Of a DNA stretch of 64,000 nucleotides, positions 10,120-22,600 are shown in pieces. The position numbers and the translations under genes were made by a program. Source of the stretch: Sclerurus mexicanus (Eukaryota > Chordata > Aves > Passeriformes > Furnariidae). The notes beneath the pieces are model-generated. The model saw only the letters and a program-made list of their open reading frames with translations, was not told where the DNA came from and searched no databases. The stretch covers positions 651,147 through 715,146 of the forward strand of contig VWZF01003853.1 of assembly GCA_013396755.1 (NCBI GenBank). Direction: 5' to 3'. Each line of letters opens with the position of its first letter. The stretch's first letter is position 1.

Positions 10120-12740
10120 CTAGCATCCTGTCTCTCTCCCATTTGTCTCCAATGTAGTAATCAGTGTGATCTTTAGAAAACACATTCAATAGTTATTATT
10201 ACTAAGGTGTCTGGAGGTGCTGATAAAGTCCATGATACTGCTATAGCAGGTTGTATCCAAAAATGCTTTACCCAAACATTTTTTAGCTAAATAAGCAAAT
10301 AAGAGAAAGACAAGATGAAATCAGAGTAGTGAAGCAATTTGTACATTATTGTTTAAATCAGGAGCAGAACCAAAATCAACAGATTTTAAATCTATTCAAT
10401 CACCTGCTAGACCACAGTTTCTGTAAATATATTGTGGTGGTTGTTTACAAGCCTGGGTTACTAGTCCAGGCAACAGAATGCCTTTCATATTCCTTTCATC
10501 CTGTGTTAGTGCCCCAAAGTTACCCAGATCTTCCCAACACCTTCCAAACCTAAGGTCACATACTTCACCTCAGAGGAACACAGGACTTGTGTAAATAAAT
10601 CTTAACCCTTGCTTTTCCAGGCTGTTCTAGAATCCAGGTCCTATACATACCAGTGTTTATCTCTCAGTCCTTTTCTTTGACTTCCTAGCCTTCTGGGTTA
10701 GGACTCAATGCCATGAATCTCCATGCTATATGTACCATAATTGTCCACTGGTCTTAGGAGAAGCTGATGCTGAAAATGTATGGAGTCTCCAGCCTTTGGC
10801 AGGCCAAATCTGCCTCCATTACCTGCAGAAGAATGACTTCTCTTGGTCTTGCAAGTTCATTTTTTTTCCCTTCCAAAATTTAAATTACTATATTCTGCCA
10901 AAATTGAAAATATTCCTGGCACAACGTGATTAATCACCAGAGTTTTTGCTAAGGTGTGTGCTCTGGACATCTTTCTGTTTTCCCTGCAGAATCCCCCTGG
11001 GTTAGGCAATAAATGTAGCCTGCATTCAGCCACCGAATCGGTGTCCGTGAAACCTTGAGTAAGGGGAGTTGGAGTGATGGTGCTGTATGTTTACTCCGAG
11101 TTGTGGGTTTGGCTTCTGTAGGACCTGGAGGTGAACCCTGGCTGGAGAAAACGTGACCCAAGAACATGCCTCTGGTTCTGCCACAGCCTTAAGGGGCAGG
11201 AAAACAAAAGCAAACAGGAGCCTGGGCTGGCCTTGAAATGCTGAGTGGGGCTTTCGGAAGGAAAGGAGAGAATGAGGTGCTTGGATTGTTTAAACAGCTG
11301 CAGTAAATCAGCAGCTCTCTTTCCCCTGCCCTTCCCTTGCTGCACAGCAGCCCCCACTATGCCAAGGAAAATAAAGTAATCCCAAAAAATGCAATCTACC
11401 ACAGTGCATCTGAAACACACTACAGGACAGAACCAGCCCACAAACTAGAGAGTAAGGAAAGAGATGTCTTCAGATGAGACATAATAAGAACTGCAAAAAT
11501 GTGTACCAGCAGCAAAGCAGAGCAGGAGGAAAAATACAGAGGAAAACACTCAAAAGGGAGAGGCCAAAGTTAATTTTGCTGTGAGCTGAGCCAGCTGGGC
11601 TGATCACAGTGAAAGTTCCTTTCAGTTACATCAGAATGGGATGTGCTGCTGCTGGCACCTGTAACTTCTGGTTCCTGCATTAGCTGCTCAGCCCAATTAG
11701 CTAACAAAGCTGTTGCTAACCAATGTGGCAGCTTCTTTGTCCAGAGTCAGTACAGCTCTCTGGGAACTTACAGCCTATCGAACCATACTCAGGCTACAGC
11801 TGAAAAATTTAGAAGCTTTTAAGAATCACATAGATTATAGAGGAGCTTGGGGGCTGCTGTTACATGAGGATCAAAGCAGTGTTTTGAGGACAACCCCAAA
11901 TATGAGAATCCATAGGAAATCAGCACAAGAAACAGGTATGTGAAAATGCTAACACTTAATATACAGTAGAACTGAGTTTATTGCTACAAGTCATGTAATT
12001 TTCACCCTGCCCCCCTTTCCAGCCACTCAGCTCAGCTTTTTGCCTGGCTGCTGTGCAATCTGTTCGGCCAGTGCCCACTTAAGGATAGTTATTGCAGGGA
12101 GTGCAGTTAGAGACTTTGTAATTGCTCAGCTGATGGTGTAATGGTCTCTCTGAGGATTCAACCCAGCAACAGTAATGATACAGCTGGCCTGTCTTGCCTG
12201 ATGGGATCATTTCCACTTTATTATAACTGTGATTTTCAGCTCAGTAATTCTGGAGTATTTTTAGACCTTCGAGATGAAAAAATGTTGGCTTTTTTGTTTC
12301 CTCTTAACTGGTGACCAGGAGAAAAATAAATTTCCAAGGAAAGTCAGACAGGGATCCCCCAGTTCAGCTTTCTTTCTGCACCCTTTCAAGAAGAGAAGGG
12401 AACTCTCAGCAATCTGTGAAAAGAGGTCAGTATGTTTCTGGGGAGGAACTGGGAGCCCAGGCATAAAGTGAAGAGGAATTTCATCTGAGATCACCTTTCA
12501 TTCTGACATCTTATGGTAAAAATGTTCCACAGATAGGTGAGAGGTGAAATTCACTTGTTGGTTTAAAACCAGACCATAAGAAACTGACCAGAAAACCGCA
12601 GGAGACAGCATAGTCCTAATAGTCACCATCCTTGTCAGCCTCCAGATCCTAGCTGTGTCCTTCCTCCAGGCCATTTTTCTCCCAAAAGAAAAATGATTTT
12701 ATGAAAATCATAAAACAGGATTTTATGAACCACTTTTTTT
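10120..12740. other. Unique noncoding DNA
   Basis: No gene is recognised. A 6-bp perfect inverted repeat separated by one base (CACCGA / TCGGTG) lies at 11031-11043 in a locally CpG-containing patch. At 12697-12728 the motif TTTTATGA occurs, then its exact inverse TCATAAAA after three bases, then TTTTATGA again. This sits just before the unnamed repeat copy that starts at 12741. A 116-codon minus-strand open frame at 11091-11441 is unrecognised and unsupported. Confidence 0.5.
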
Positions 12741-12852
12741 TGTGCTCTGGGGCTGGCCTAAGGACCAAGCTCTGGAGCTCTTTTGCTAAGGTCCTCAGTG
12801 GAGCTCTTCCTGATAGGTGACTTCTCTGGTAATGTGGGAACCTCCCAGATGT
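12741..12852 (+). repeat. Unnamed interspersed repeat, copy A
   Basis: This block is matched by 15234-15322 in direct orientation. The first 31 bp (12741-12771) differ from the other copy at one position. After a 20-30 bp region that differs by an indel, the segment CTCTTCCTGATAGGTGACTT near 12804 and the stretch up to CCTCCCAGA near 12849 match again with about five mismatches. Similarity fades gradually downstream, with scattered matches such as the CTTCTT(T/C)TGCA region near 12885. I do not recognise the family. It could be a fragment of an LTR or a DNA transposon, or a local segmental duplication. Confidence 0.7.
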
Positions 12853-15233
12853 TGCCCCTTGGCAGCTCCCAGGTGACATGTCTTCCTTCTTCTGCAACAT
12901 GTTAGAGCACCATAGCTCTAAATTGTTTCTCTTGCACCTGTTTGACATGGGATAAAACCATGCCTTGTTACATCTCAGGGCTGGGAATACAACTGTGAAA
13001 GCTACTTCACCTTTGTTATGTACAGATCAGCAAGGGATATCTTGTCAATTGTCATTTCTGTCTATGTCTGCTTCATGTTCTGGTATTAAAGTCCAGAGCC
13101 TCAGGCATCTATTGGATTTTGTTTAAATGCTTTATTGGATTTTTATGAACCTCAGATACACCAGACAGACCATAGGAGACATGTCGTGGTGATATCCACA
13201 ATAACCAATTAAAATCCCAGCCATGTTTCAACTCCATTTTCAATGATCTATGGAGACATAGCTCTCTTTGCTATAGGGTGAACAGAGATCTTATTAACTA
13301 CATTTAATTGAGAGTGGCAGCTAGTGGATTTTATACATTAGGGAGCACTTCTGTAGGCATTGCCTCTTTCAAATGGATACACTGAAAAATTATAATGAAT
13401 CCCATGATCGATACAGAATCATCTTTCTTGTTTCCAGTGTTGTTTCTGTTCCAATGTTACTTGAATAGATGAGCTTCAGTTAATAAAATTCAAATTTTCT
13501 TCACCTTACAATATTTTTTACAAACTGACCCTTACTTCTTTTGACATCATCTTTATCAATTGGCTTTTCAAAATGACTGAAGAAAAAAATTCTCCTTCTG
13601 CTTCATTTTGAGTATTTCAAAGCTCTTAGGAGCAGCAGATAAGACTCTTTTAAGTGTTTGATATTGTGTCTATTTTAGAGAAAGATTAAAGGAAAGTGAG
13701 GTTAGGTGTTTCTCACACAGTGTGGCACAAACAAAGGCAGTGATTAAGCTGTAAACTGAGCTCTGAAGCCTCAGGACACAGAGTATAGCACTAATAACAA
13801 AATATCTTTCCTCTATAATTCATTAGAGATTCATTAGAGAAGGTGTATGAGCTCCTTCATATTATTGAGAAAGAGGACATACAAAGAATGTCATTTGAGA
13901 CAAATAATCCACTGAATGCAATGAAAAGGTAGTGGCAAGAGCAGCCATATGGCATGTGAGCTCATATGCGTGCACATACCCACACCCACATGCATACACA
14001 GATATGTTTTCCCATACCTTACTGTTACTCAGGCACAGTAATTCCTTACATCACCTTCCCTTGTAAACTGTATGAATGGGAAAGTATATAAGAAAGTATA
14101 TTAGAGGCTATAGAAGATGGTGGCAACCTTTCTTCAACGAACTGTGCTAACACAGTTAATTCTATAAGAGTCAATCTTTGCATCGGTCAATTTGTACACA
14201 GTCTTTAGAGAATCATATTCATTATTGTAGGTCAGATTCACCCTGTGGATTTCTTTATGGATGTTAACTCCCTTTTGAGTAGCTCTGTAAGGTAGTTACA
14301 CACTTCTTTCAGGACTTTCTAAGACCCATTTTGATGTATGTGTAGAGTGTTAGATATCTGCTTTTTGAGATAAATGATTCAGGCTTGGTCTCTGTTTGGT
14401 TTAATTGTTTTGGAAAGTTTGAAGAAATTCTTTTCTTCTGGTGTGGGTTTTTTTCTTTTTTTTTAGTTATAAGAAAATGGGTGTCTGCTTGGGAGTTTAT
14501 TAATAGTAACAACACTATCCCACTGGGGATGTGCAGGTAGCCGATTCCCCCAACAGCAGAAGGACTGGGAGCAGGAGTGTCAAGCTGCCCCTTCTGTCTC
14601 TCTTCCCAGTCCTCTGTGTCCTCACTGACTTGTCGCCTGGGAGCAGTGACAAGAGGTGCAGTTTGTGTCTAGGAAAGCTGGGGACAGGGTGGCACCCTGC
14701 CAGAAGAGAGGTGTGAGGTAGCTGCCAGGCTTTCATGCCATCAGCTCAGTGGCTAATTGTTTGCATAGCTTTTCCTTTCCCAGTGATCTTCCAGTGTTCT
14801 GTGTTCCTCATGTGGTTTTCATTAAGGTCAGGATGGGGGAAGGGAAGCATGTGAATTACTGCAGTATTTACTCTCACTTACCAAGCCAAAGCTCAGAGTG
14901 CTGTGTGGTACAGAGGCTTCAGGGAGCTGCAAGCAATGCGCAAAGGCAGTGTTTGGGTGTTGTTAACTGCACTGATTGAAAGGTAGGAATATCCCGCTCC
15001 CATCCCTTCACAAGACCCTGACCACCTCCTTTTCTTACTGCCATCTGCACAATAAGGAACTCAGAAGTTCATGAGAACTAGAACCTTCATCCAGCAGAAA
15101 ACAAAGTGATAATCCTTTAGTATGGCTACTATTTCCAGGTGGGCAGGATTGGGACTGCCAGCAGAACCAGCATGAGCTCATCTACCACAGGGCAAGGTAT
15201 TGACCTCTCTCTCTCTGTCTTCACTTCTTCATC
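12853..15233. other. Unique AT-rich noncoding DNA
   Basis: No gene is recognised. A degenerate CA/TG-rich patch lies at about 13965-14005. A GC-richer patch at 14520-14715 gives 60-73 codon open frames on both strands without similarity to anything known to me. Confidence 0.5.
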
Positions 15234-15322
15234 TGTGCTCTGTGGCTGGCCTAAGGACCAAGCTGCTCAGCAGATCTCTTCCTGATAGATGACTTCTGTG
15301 GTAATCAGGGAACCTCCCAGAG
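15234..15322 (+). repeat. Unnamed interspersed repeat, copy B
   Basis: This is the second copy of the repeat at 12741-12852, in the same orientation and about 2.5 kb away. It is shorter, lacking roughly 22 bp that copy A carries around 12779-12800. The shared core covers the TGTGCTCTG...GACCAAGCT block and the block ending GGGAACCTCCCAGA. The flanks do not align obviously, which favours two insertions of one element, or an old duplication with decayed edges. Confidence 0.68.
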
Positions 15323-16310
15323 TACCTCAGTTGTCATTTGGCCCCTTCTTTTGCATAATGTTGGCAAGGTCTTTTAAGTGTTCACATGTAAAATTACTTT
15401 CAGCTAGTCCAAGTACGTTTTCTTTCCCCTCATTTTCCTTTTCTCTTTTCTGTGGATAAATATTCCTTGCCTTTAATGCCAGTGGCATGGATAACTGGCA
15501 AAGCAACTTGACTCCTGGCACTGTGGGCCTGCTGATTGGTCACCATCTTTTTACTGGAGATGCTGCAATTGCTGGAGATGGGAAGACAGTCCTCTCAGAA
15601 TGGGGTCTGATAATCCTTTTCTTATATGTGTCTTCTAAGTATGCACCTCTCTGGGTATTTTGAATACTCTTTTGCTAAGCAGAGTTCAGATTAGAAAGAC
15701 TACTGGATACAGGTCAGAGACCTAGAGCAGCTTTATACTGACAGATGTTAAGAACACAGATGTTGAAAGGGAGATGGCTACAGCCTGACAGCTCATGATT
15801 GGGTTTCCCCATACAAATTCCCCATCCTTCTCATGCTTAGCTTTTCCTTTGATGGATGAAAGGGCAGCATTACATGTATGAAGTAATTTTCTTTCTGTTA
15901 CGTGGATAAGTTTCTGTTGGGGAGAGGTTCAACAACTTGCATGGAAGAAAGAGCTGCCCAGAGTAAAGATGGTAAAAAGAAGGAAAATGTAGACCAAGCG
16001 AAAGCTTTTCCCTTTGACAAAGACACCTTAAGAAGTGGTTCTGCACAATCTTTGTTTTACAAACCTCTGTAACACAGGGGTTGTTCCTAAGGAGGAGACA
16101 TTTTTGTCTCACTCCAGCCTTCTTGGATGATGGTTTACAATGTGGCCATTCATAAACTTGCCTAGCTCTGCACAGGCCAGGAAGAAGAGCGAAGGAAAAT
16201 CAAGAAGTGGAAGGCAGAAAAGTTCAACTTCTAGTATCTGCACAGACTGGAAAGGAATCATGAGGCAGACACAGCTCCAGCAGTAGCCTATGTACTGACT
16301 GCTTTATATA
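15323..16310. other. Unique noncoding DNA
   Basis: No gene or known repeat is seen. Short open frames only. Confidence 0.5.
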
Positions 16311-16655
16311 GAATTGTAGAATATGCTGAATTGGAAAAGACCCATTAGTATTATCAAGTCCAACTCCTGGCCCTGCGCAGGACACTCAAAGAATCACACC
16401 GTGTGCCTGAGAGTGTTGCCCAAACATTTCTTGAAGTCAGACAGGCTGTGACCAAGCTTCTTGCTGTGAGCAAGTGCCTGACCACTCTCTGGGTGAAAAT
16501 ATTTTTCCTGATATCTGACCTAAACCTTCCCCAACTCAGCTTCATGCCATTTCCTTGGGTCCTGTCACTGGCCACCAGAGTGAAGAGATCAGTGCCTGCC
16601 CCTCTGATTCCCCTCATGAGGATGTTGAAGACCTCAATGATACATCATGAACTTC
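16311..16655 (-). mobile_element. CR1 LINE fragment, 3' end, 5'-truncated
   Basis: The plus strand shows an antisense CR1 3' end: GAATTGTAGAATATGCTGAA at 16311 (decayed octamer repeats plus the tail), then TTATCAAGTCCAACTCCTGG near 16351, then the ORF2 C-terminal tail with GGTGAAAATATTTTTCCTGA near 16492 and the region around CCTGTCACTGGCCACCAGAG near 16560. The minus strand keeps an 87-codon open frame with the family-typical LFTLVASDRTQGNGMKL stretch. The fragment stops near 16655, a 5' truncation usual for CR1. Confidence 0.88.
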
Positions 16656-19600
16656 ATCTTGTGGTGGCAAGCATATTGTGATATTTCCTTTGGAGGACAA
16701 GCAGTTATGCAAGTCTTTGCACTCTAAAGCTAGAGTAATGCAGTGCTCTTTCTACAGAGATTAACTTAGAAGCTATTCACAAAAATAGCAGCAAGCCTTG
16801 AGTAAATTGGTGCTATAGGTCTGGAGTGTATCTAGGATTTGGCACATCGGTGCTTGTATTTGTGCAATAGTTGTGTGCCGGAGTATGCATAGAGGTGGGG
16901 TACAAGTGGGTGTATCTGTGGGGATAGGTTGTATCTGCAGGTGTCAAAGACAGCTGGAGCTCAAACTAAATATCAGCATTTTCAGCCTGTTCATGGTGGT
17001 GGTTTCCAAATGGCTTGATTTCAGGTTCTTAACATTCTCCCCAGAACTATGATCCTCAAAGCACTAGCACCCTTATGTCCTTTTATGCTCTATGAAAATT
17101 ATTATGTGTGTAAAAACCAATCTGCTGTAAACAGTTTTAACTGTAAAGGAGTAGGACAACAGGCAGAAGGGACAGTACAGAGGGGTAGGAGCCAGGATAC
17201 CTACCTAGGTCCCAGTCTCAGCTCTGAATGTGTGGTATTGCTCTGGTTTTTTAAATAAAGATGCCTACCTGCATCAGTCGTGCAACATACATTAAAAAAA
17301 TTGCTAAAAATACCTAGTTTGGTGAAAATGTGTTTTTAGTTAACATTACAGCTCTGAAAAGCAATCTAATGAACAAACTAAGAGTCACACTGGCCTGCTG
17401 ACCCTTGCTTTCTGCAATTCTCTCACGATTGACAGAGTTCTCTGAGCTGTGATAAGATGTAAGTAGCTTTCAAAAATTTTCTCACGGTGGGAGCACTTAC
17501 AACAATGTCCTCTCCTGTGGAGTCTCTGGTATCTGCTAAGTCCCAAGCTCACACTGCAGCACAGGATGGGGTGCACTTGGCAAGGTTTCTCTCCTGTACC
17601 CAGCCACTGAGGTTTTTTTCTAACTTGTACAAGCTGCATACTTTGGGACCAAAACCTCTGCTTCAATTTGGTTTAATCTGGCCAGCAGAATCAAAGTTTT
17701 GCTGGGATGGCAAATGGACAAAAAAAGAACTATGTTTCTTAGTCCTTGTTTCCCTAGTAAAACAGGCTAAAAACAACTTTGAATGAAAAATTCCAACCAG
17801 CTCCAGTCACTACTTGGCATACCATCAAAAACTGCTCCCCCGCTGTAGAGAAACAGGACTTCATGGCTTCATGAAGCTTAAAGAATAGGCTGTAGCCATT
17901 ACTGTGTTATAGACTATATTGTCTCAGATTTATATTTGTCAGTCACCAACAGTGGAATGAAAGGGCAATAGCTGATGACAGGATTTTCTGGAAATATTTT
18001 TGTGGCTGTATTAATCTGCTGGGGTGAATGTGGTAGGGGGTGAAGGGTTCAATTTTATGGATTTTAATCTTCCCAGATACATAGAAAAACACTTGCAGTT
18101 TGTTAGTAAGTCAGTAAAGGTAGACTAGAAGTTTTGACATTTCCAGGAAGGTTAGGAATGAAACCCGTAACTAACCACAGTTTGTGGGATGAGGTGGTGG
18201 TTTGTCATGAACTGGGCCTGTGCCCTTCAGTATGAGATTCTGCAGCAACCCCAAATTCCAGCAGCAAATCCTTGTGTGTGTCTCACACATGATGCATTTT
18301 TCTCTCACATCTCCTGATGAAAATTTGCTTGGTAAAGGAGAATCTCAGAGATGAAACATTTGCTTGCAGGTTCAAGTTTTCAAAGGAAAGAACCCTCTGC
18401 ACATCATTAGTTTGTGGTGAGCTGAGTGAGCTAAGCCTGATGGTATCCCAATCCTTTTCCAGTAACGACTTGATAGACAGATGGGATCGTTTTGTCATTC
18501 ACCAAAGTTTTATATATGTCTTCTTGCAAGTGGAAGCAGTCTTGGTGCATTTTAAGGGACAGTCTGGCACTATCCCAAGAGCAGGCACCTCAACTAAATA
18601 CTGATTCTGCCAGGAGGGGCCCTGGTGCAGAGGTGGCTGTTCTTGAGAGCATGTTGCAGCCTCTTCCCAGTACCTTTGAGCAGCACCAGACAGGCAGACT
18701 GCATGCATATAGGGGCTAGAACAGGGGCTGGCTTGCTGTTAATCAACTACATATACTTACACCTACTGTTTGTAGGTGGTAGGCATGCTTGGATAGGTCC
18801 TACAACATATTCCTACTTAAGAAGAATAAAAAGCTTTATACTTAGGTGAGGAGTTTTTGATTCAGTGGTAGACCATTGATTTCTGAGGGAAACTCTTGAG
18901 TGGTTTCTCACCAGATCTTTTGCCTTTTGTGGGTTTTGGAATTTTCAAGGATAGTGAATCTTTCAATGAATTTAGAGATCTTCATTATAAGGCATAGCTG
19001 TGTATAGTATATTTTGCCTAAGCAGATGTAAGGCAAATTTCTCACATCCTGACCTTCACCACTACATGCTGCACAGGATTTTGTGTGATTCTTTCTTGAA
19101 AGTTGAATCAACTATCCTGAGTCACTCAAAGTTTGTGATATTCTAAGTCATTTTAGTGGTAGTTTTTTAACTTTTAAGGTGGGGGCTTTTTTTTTTTTTT
19201 AAATAGAATTAAGAAATCTATCTACATTTTTGTTCAAGGGACTTCTCCCTGTCTGTTTCATTCAGTAGGACTCAGAGTCCCATTATCCTCAGGAAAGGCT
19301 GGCTGTTTATTCCTTCCTTTTGGAGCAATACACTCTCACTGGAATTCAGTCTATATGCAATTTCTCTTAATCACGATTTGGGAATTTTCATCTGCAAGGT
19401 TTCTATATAGTAAATTTGCTTAAAAAAGAAATGTTAAAGCAATATTAAAACAAAAATGATTTAAACATCTTATAGCCAGAGAGAATTAAAATAGTTTGGA
19501 CAGAAAAAAGTATTATCTTTCTCTGAATCTCCAAAACATTCCTGAAAGCATTTCAAACCATTCAAATGCCACTTTAATCTGTCAGTCCTAGAGATATACA

Positions 19601-22600
19601 GTAATTTGGCACACAAGCTGTCTTGTAAATTGTTCAAAGTAAAGGAGACTGTGTCTTTCTCTGTGGTTTAGAGACCTTGGTGTCACCTCTCTCATTACAG
19701 CTGCATATGGGCTGAAGCAGAGTCTATGAATTCACCAAGCATCAGAAACAGAAGTTTGAAGACTCCTGTTGCCAAATCAAAGATGTCATGAAAATTCAGC
19801 TGCCAAGGAGGTAATGAAAGTGCGAAATAGCATTTCACCTCTGCAGCTTTGGAATTAGGCTTTGACAAGGTCGTGGCAAGAGACTTTTTTTATCTGATCC
19901 TCTCAGAATGTCCTGCTGGTACAGACTCCTCCATAGACTTATTCACACTATTTTGCTGCAATTGGTAGCTTTTACTCCACTGAGGTTTGGGACCAGAACA
20001 GAAACAAAAGAGTTCAGGACTGAGTCTCAAACATGATAAATCAGGCCTGGAGTAGCAGGAAGGCCAGTCCAGGAACAGGGTCAGTCTGTGTGCATTGGCT
20101 GAGCTGAGGCACTGAACTAGAGCAGTGAAAGTTGTAAGGACCTTAAATCCTAAAGTGAGCTGCGGAACAGAATCAGTCTCTGATTCAGCTGGACACCACA
20201 TTGAAACCATCCTTCCCTTTCATTCATTTGCAGTAATGGAAGGTTATGAATGAGAATGCAGGGTGCTGCCGCTCCTGGATGGACTTACAGCAGGCACTGG
20301 CTCAACTTCTGCATGCGATGTACAGTAGTCTGGACCAAGAAACACATCTGTTTTGCCATTTGGATGCTAATCTGATGTCTTGGCCATCCAAGTGCTTCAT
20401 GAACAGTCACCTGCATGGCTCACAGTCTTTAATATATGAGTACAACTTGTGCAGCCACTGCCACCTTTCCTTGGTGCAGTTCCCTGCTGCTTCCGCCGAG
20501 TCTCCCTCAGCAACCCAATAGTGGATGCCACAGGCAACCTCATTGCTCCCAACCGGTTTTATTCCATTAGAATAAATATACTTCTAAAGGCATTTCCTTC
20601 AGAGGAGTTTTCTCCTCTGCAGTTGCCCTCAGCACTTGCAAGGTCTCCCTACCTCACGCATACTCACAGGACTTCCTTTTCATTCATTTCCTTTATTTGG
20701 AGGAACAGCTGGACACCTCCAGCTGTTTCCCTCCATAAGCATTTTTGGAAATGAGGTGATAACCTTAGCCCTTCTTGAGCCTTGAATCCCCTAGCTGGGG
20801 GAGGGTTGCAGATTAAATTAACTGTCTGCAAAATACTTGAGGTTAAAGGCAGAGAAGTTGAGAACCAGTGGAATTTTCCATCTTGCCTGGGCTGTATCCC
20901 TTTCACCCTGTGCTACATGCATCCTTTTCACCCTGTGCTGCTTGTCAAGCCTCAAGGGTGCACAGCTTGCCTACCTTATTTCCAATTATTTCAATCCTTT
21001 GGTAGTGTTAAAATGGGAAGCTTCTAATTAAAACTGGAGCCTTGCACATGAATTATCCTTTAGGGGCCAGCAGGATGCACTGTCAGATTTGCAGCATATT
21101 CTGTGGGGGAAAACATTACAGAGAGATGATCCTACTCAAGCACAACCTGCCTGGACTTCTCTCAGAGCACCAGTACTAAGAAAAGGATTTTCAGGGTTAT
21201 TTGCATGGGAGGATATGCAAGCTAAAAGAAGTTTCTTTCCCTGTGTATATCCAAAGGGGAAATACAGTCCACAGCCAAGGAAATAGCCAACGTGCATCTG
21301 ATTCACACTCAGAAAATACAAAGAGCAGTCGACAGCCCATATTGTACCTTCTGTTTTGACTCTTCTTTTGTATGCTAAGAGGTGGTGATTAACAAAGTTC
21401 AAAGAAAACCATAAGAGTGAAATAAGTAGTTTTGGAAGACACCTTTTATATATTTGTCAGAAAAAACAGAGGAAGAAGGTGGTTTATTGTGTGTTTTGTT
21501 GTTTCTGACAGCTGTCACAAATGTATTTCATTTTCTAGAAGTATAAAAGCATTGTCTATCAGGTGATACCCTGCAGCTCTTCAATATGAACTGTTGTTTG
21601 TGGAGCGGTGTGAGGTCTGCAAGTAGTTTTGGATGATCTAATGCTCTCCCCCCCTCAAGGCCATGACCACTACTGTTGTTGTCAGAGGTCAAATACTGTA
21701 GTAGCAGTTCATTTTCCTTGATGCCTTGAGCAATAGCCACCCCATCTGCCCAGGCTTTTGTGAGCCAGCCTTCAGATGACTAGAAATGGCAAGAATCTGC
21801 CTGGAGCAACTCCAGACAAGCTGGAACTAGCCTGCTTTTTCCATGACTTATGGGATGTATGAGAGAGAACTACTTTGGTTACTTGTCAAAAAAAAGGTGT
21901 AATAGGTGGCAGCATCCAGTGTCCTTCATGAGAGTGGTGAATGACAAGACAGTGGTTTTCTTGTGGTCTGTCCATCACTGGACTGTTGGTTTTAAGTGCT
22001 CAGTGTAAGGTAACTGAGAAAGCAAACCACCTTACCTTTGCTACTGAGGGAGATTAGATAGCAGGCTGCAAATTAAAATGTAATTTTCTTTGGCTTTCTG
22101 GAATACTCCTCAATAAACATTAAGGGAAGAACAGATCTGTTTGTCATGTCATCTCATTCCACTTTTGGAGAATCTGAGATAAGTATTTGTGTTCATACAA
22201 CAGGAGAGTGCAGAGTTTAGGAGTGGTGCCAACCATGACCAAGTGGAACTGCAACTCGCTTCTGTTGAATGCCTGTAAAAAGAGGCTGAGATGGTATATT
22301 CAGAGTATGAATTGTTAAATGCCCTGTGATTAGGAACCTGACTGCGCTCAAGCACCAGTTGTTTATTTGCAACTGGAGGTTACGAAGGTGTTGACTGTCA
22401 CAGATGGGAGAAGAAATACACAGGCCAATGAATTCAGGCCCACAAAGAAAGAGGGGAGGGAGTTGCCAAGTCACTGAGAAAGATCCTGTATTAATTGATG
22501 GCAATGCTTATTTTGGGCCAGTATTATCATTATGTAAGTGCAGTCTGATTTATATTTCTGCCACTGATATAAGAATTTATTAATGAGGGTGATCAGCAGG

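Noticed and set aside
9985..10176. Open frame with YLSI repeats
   Set aside because: It is the translation of the ATCT microsatellite, not a repeat protein.
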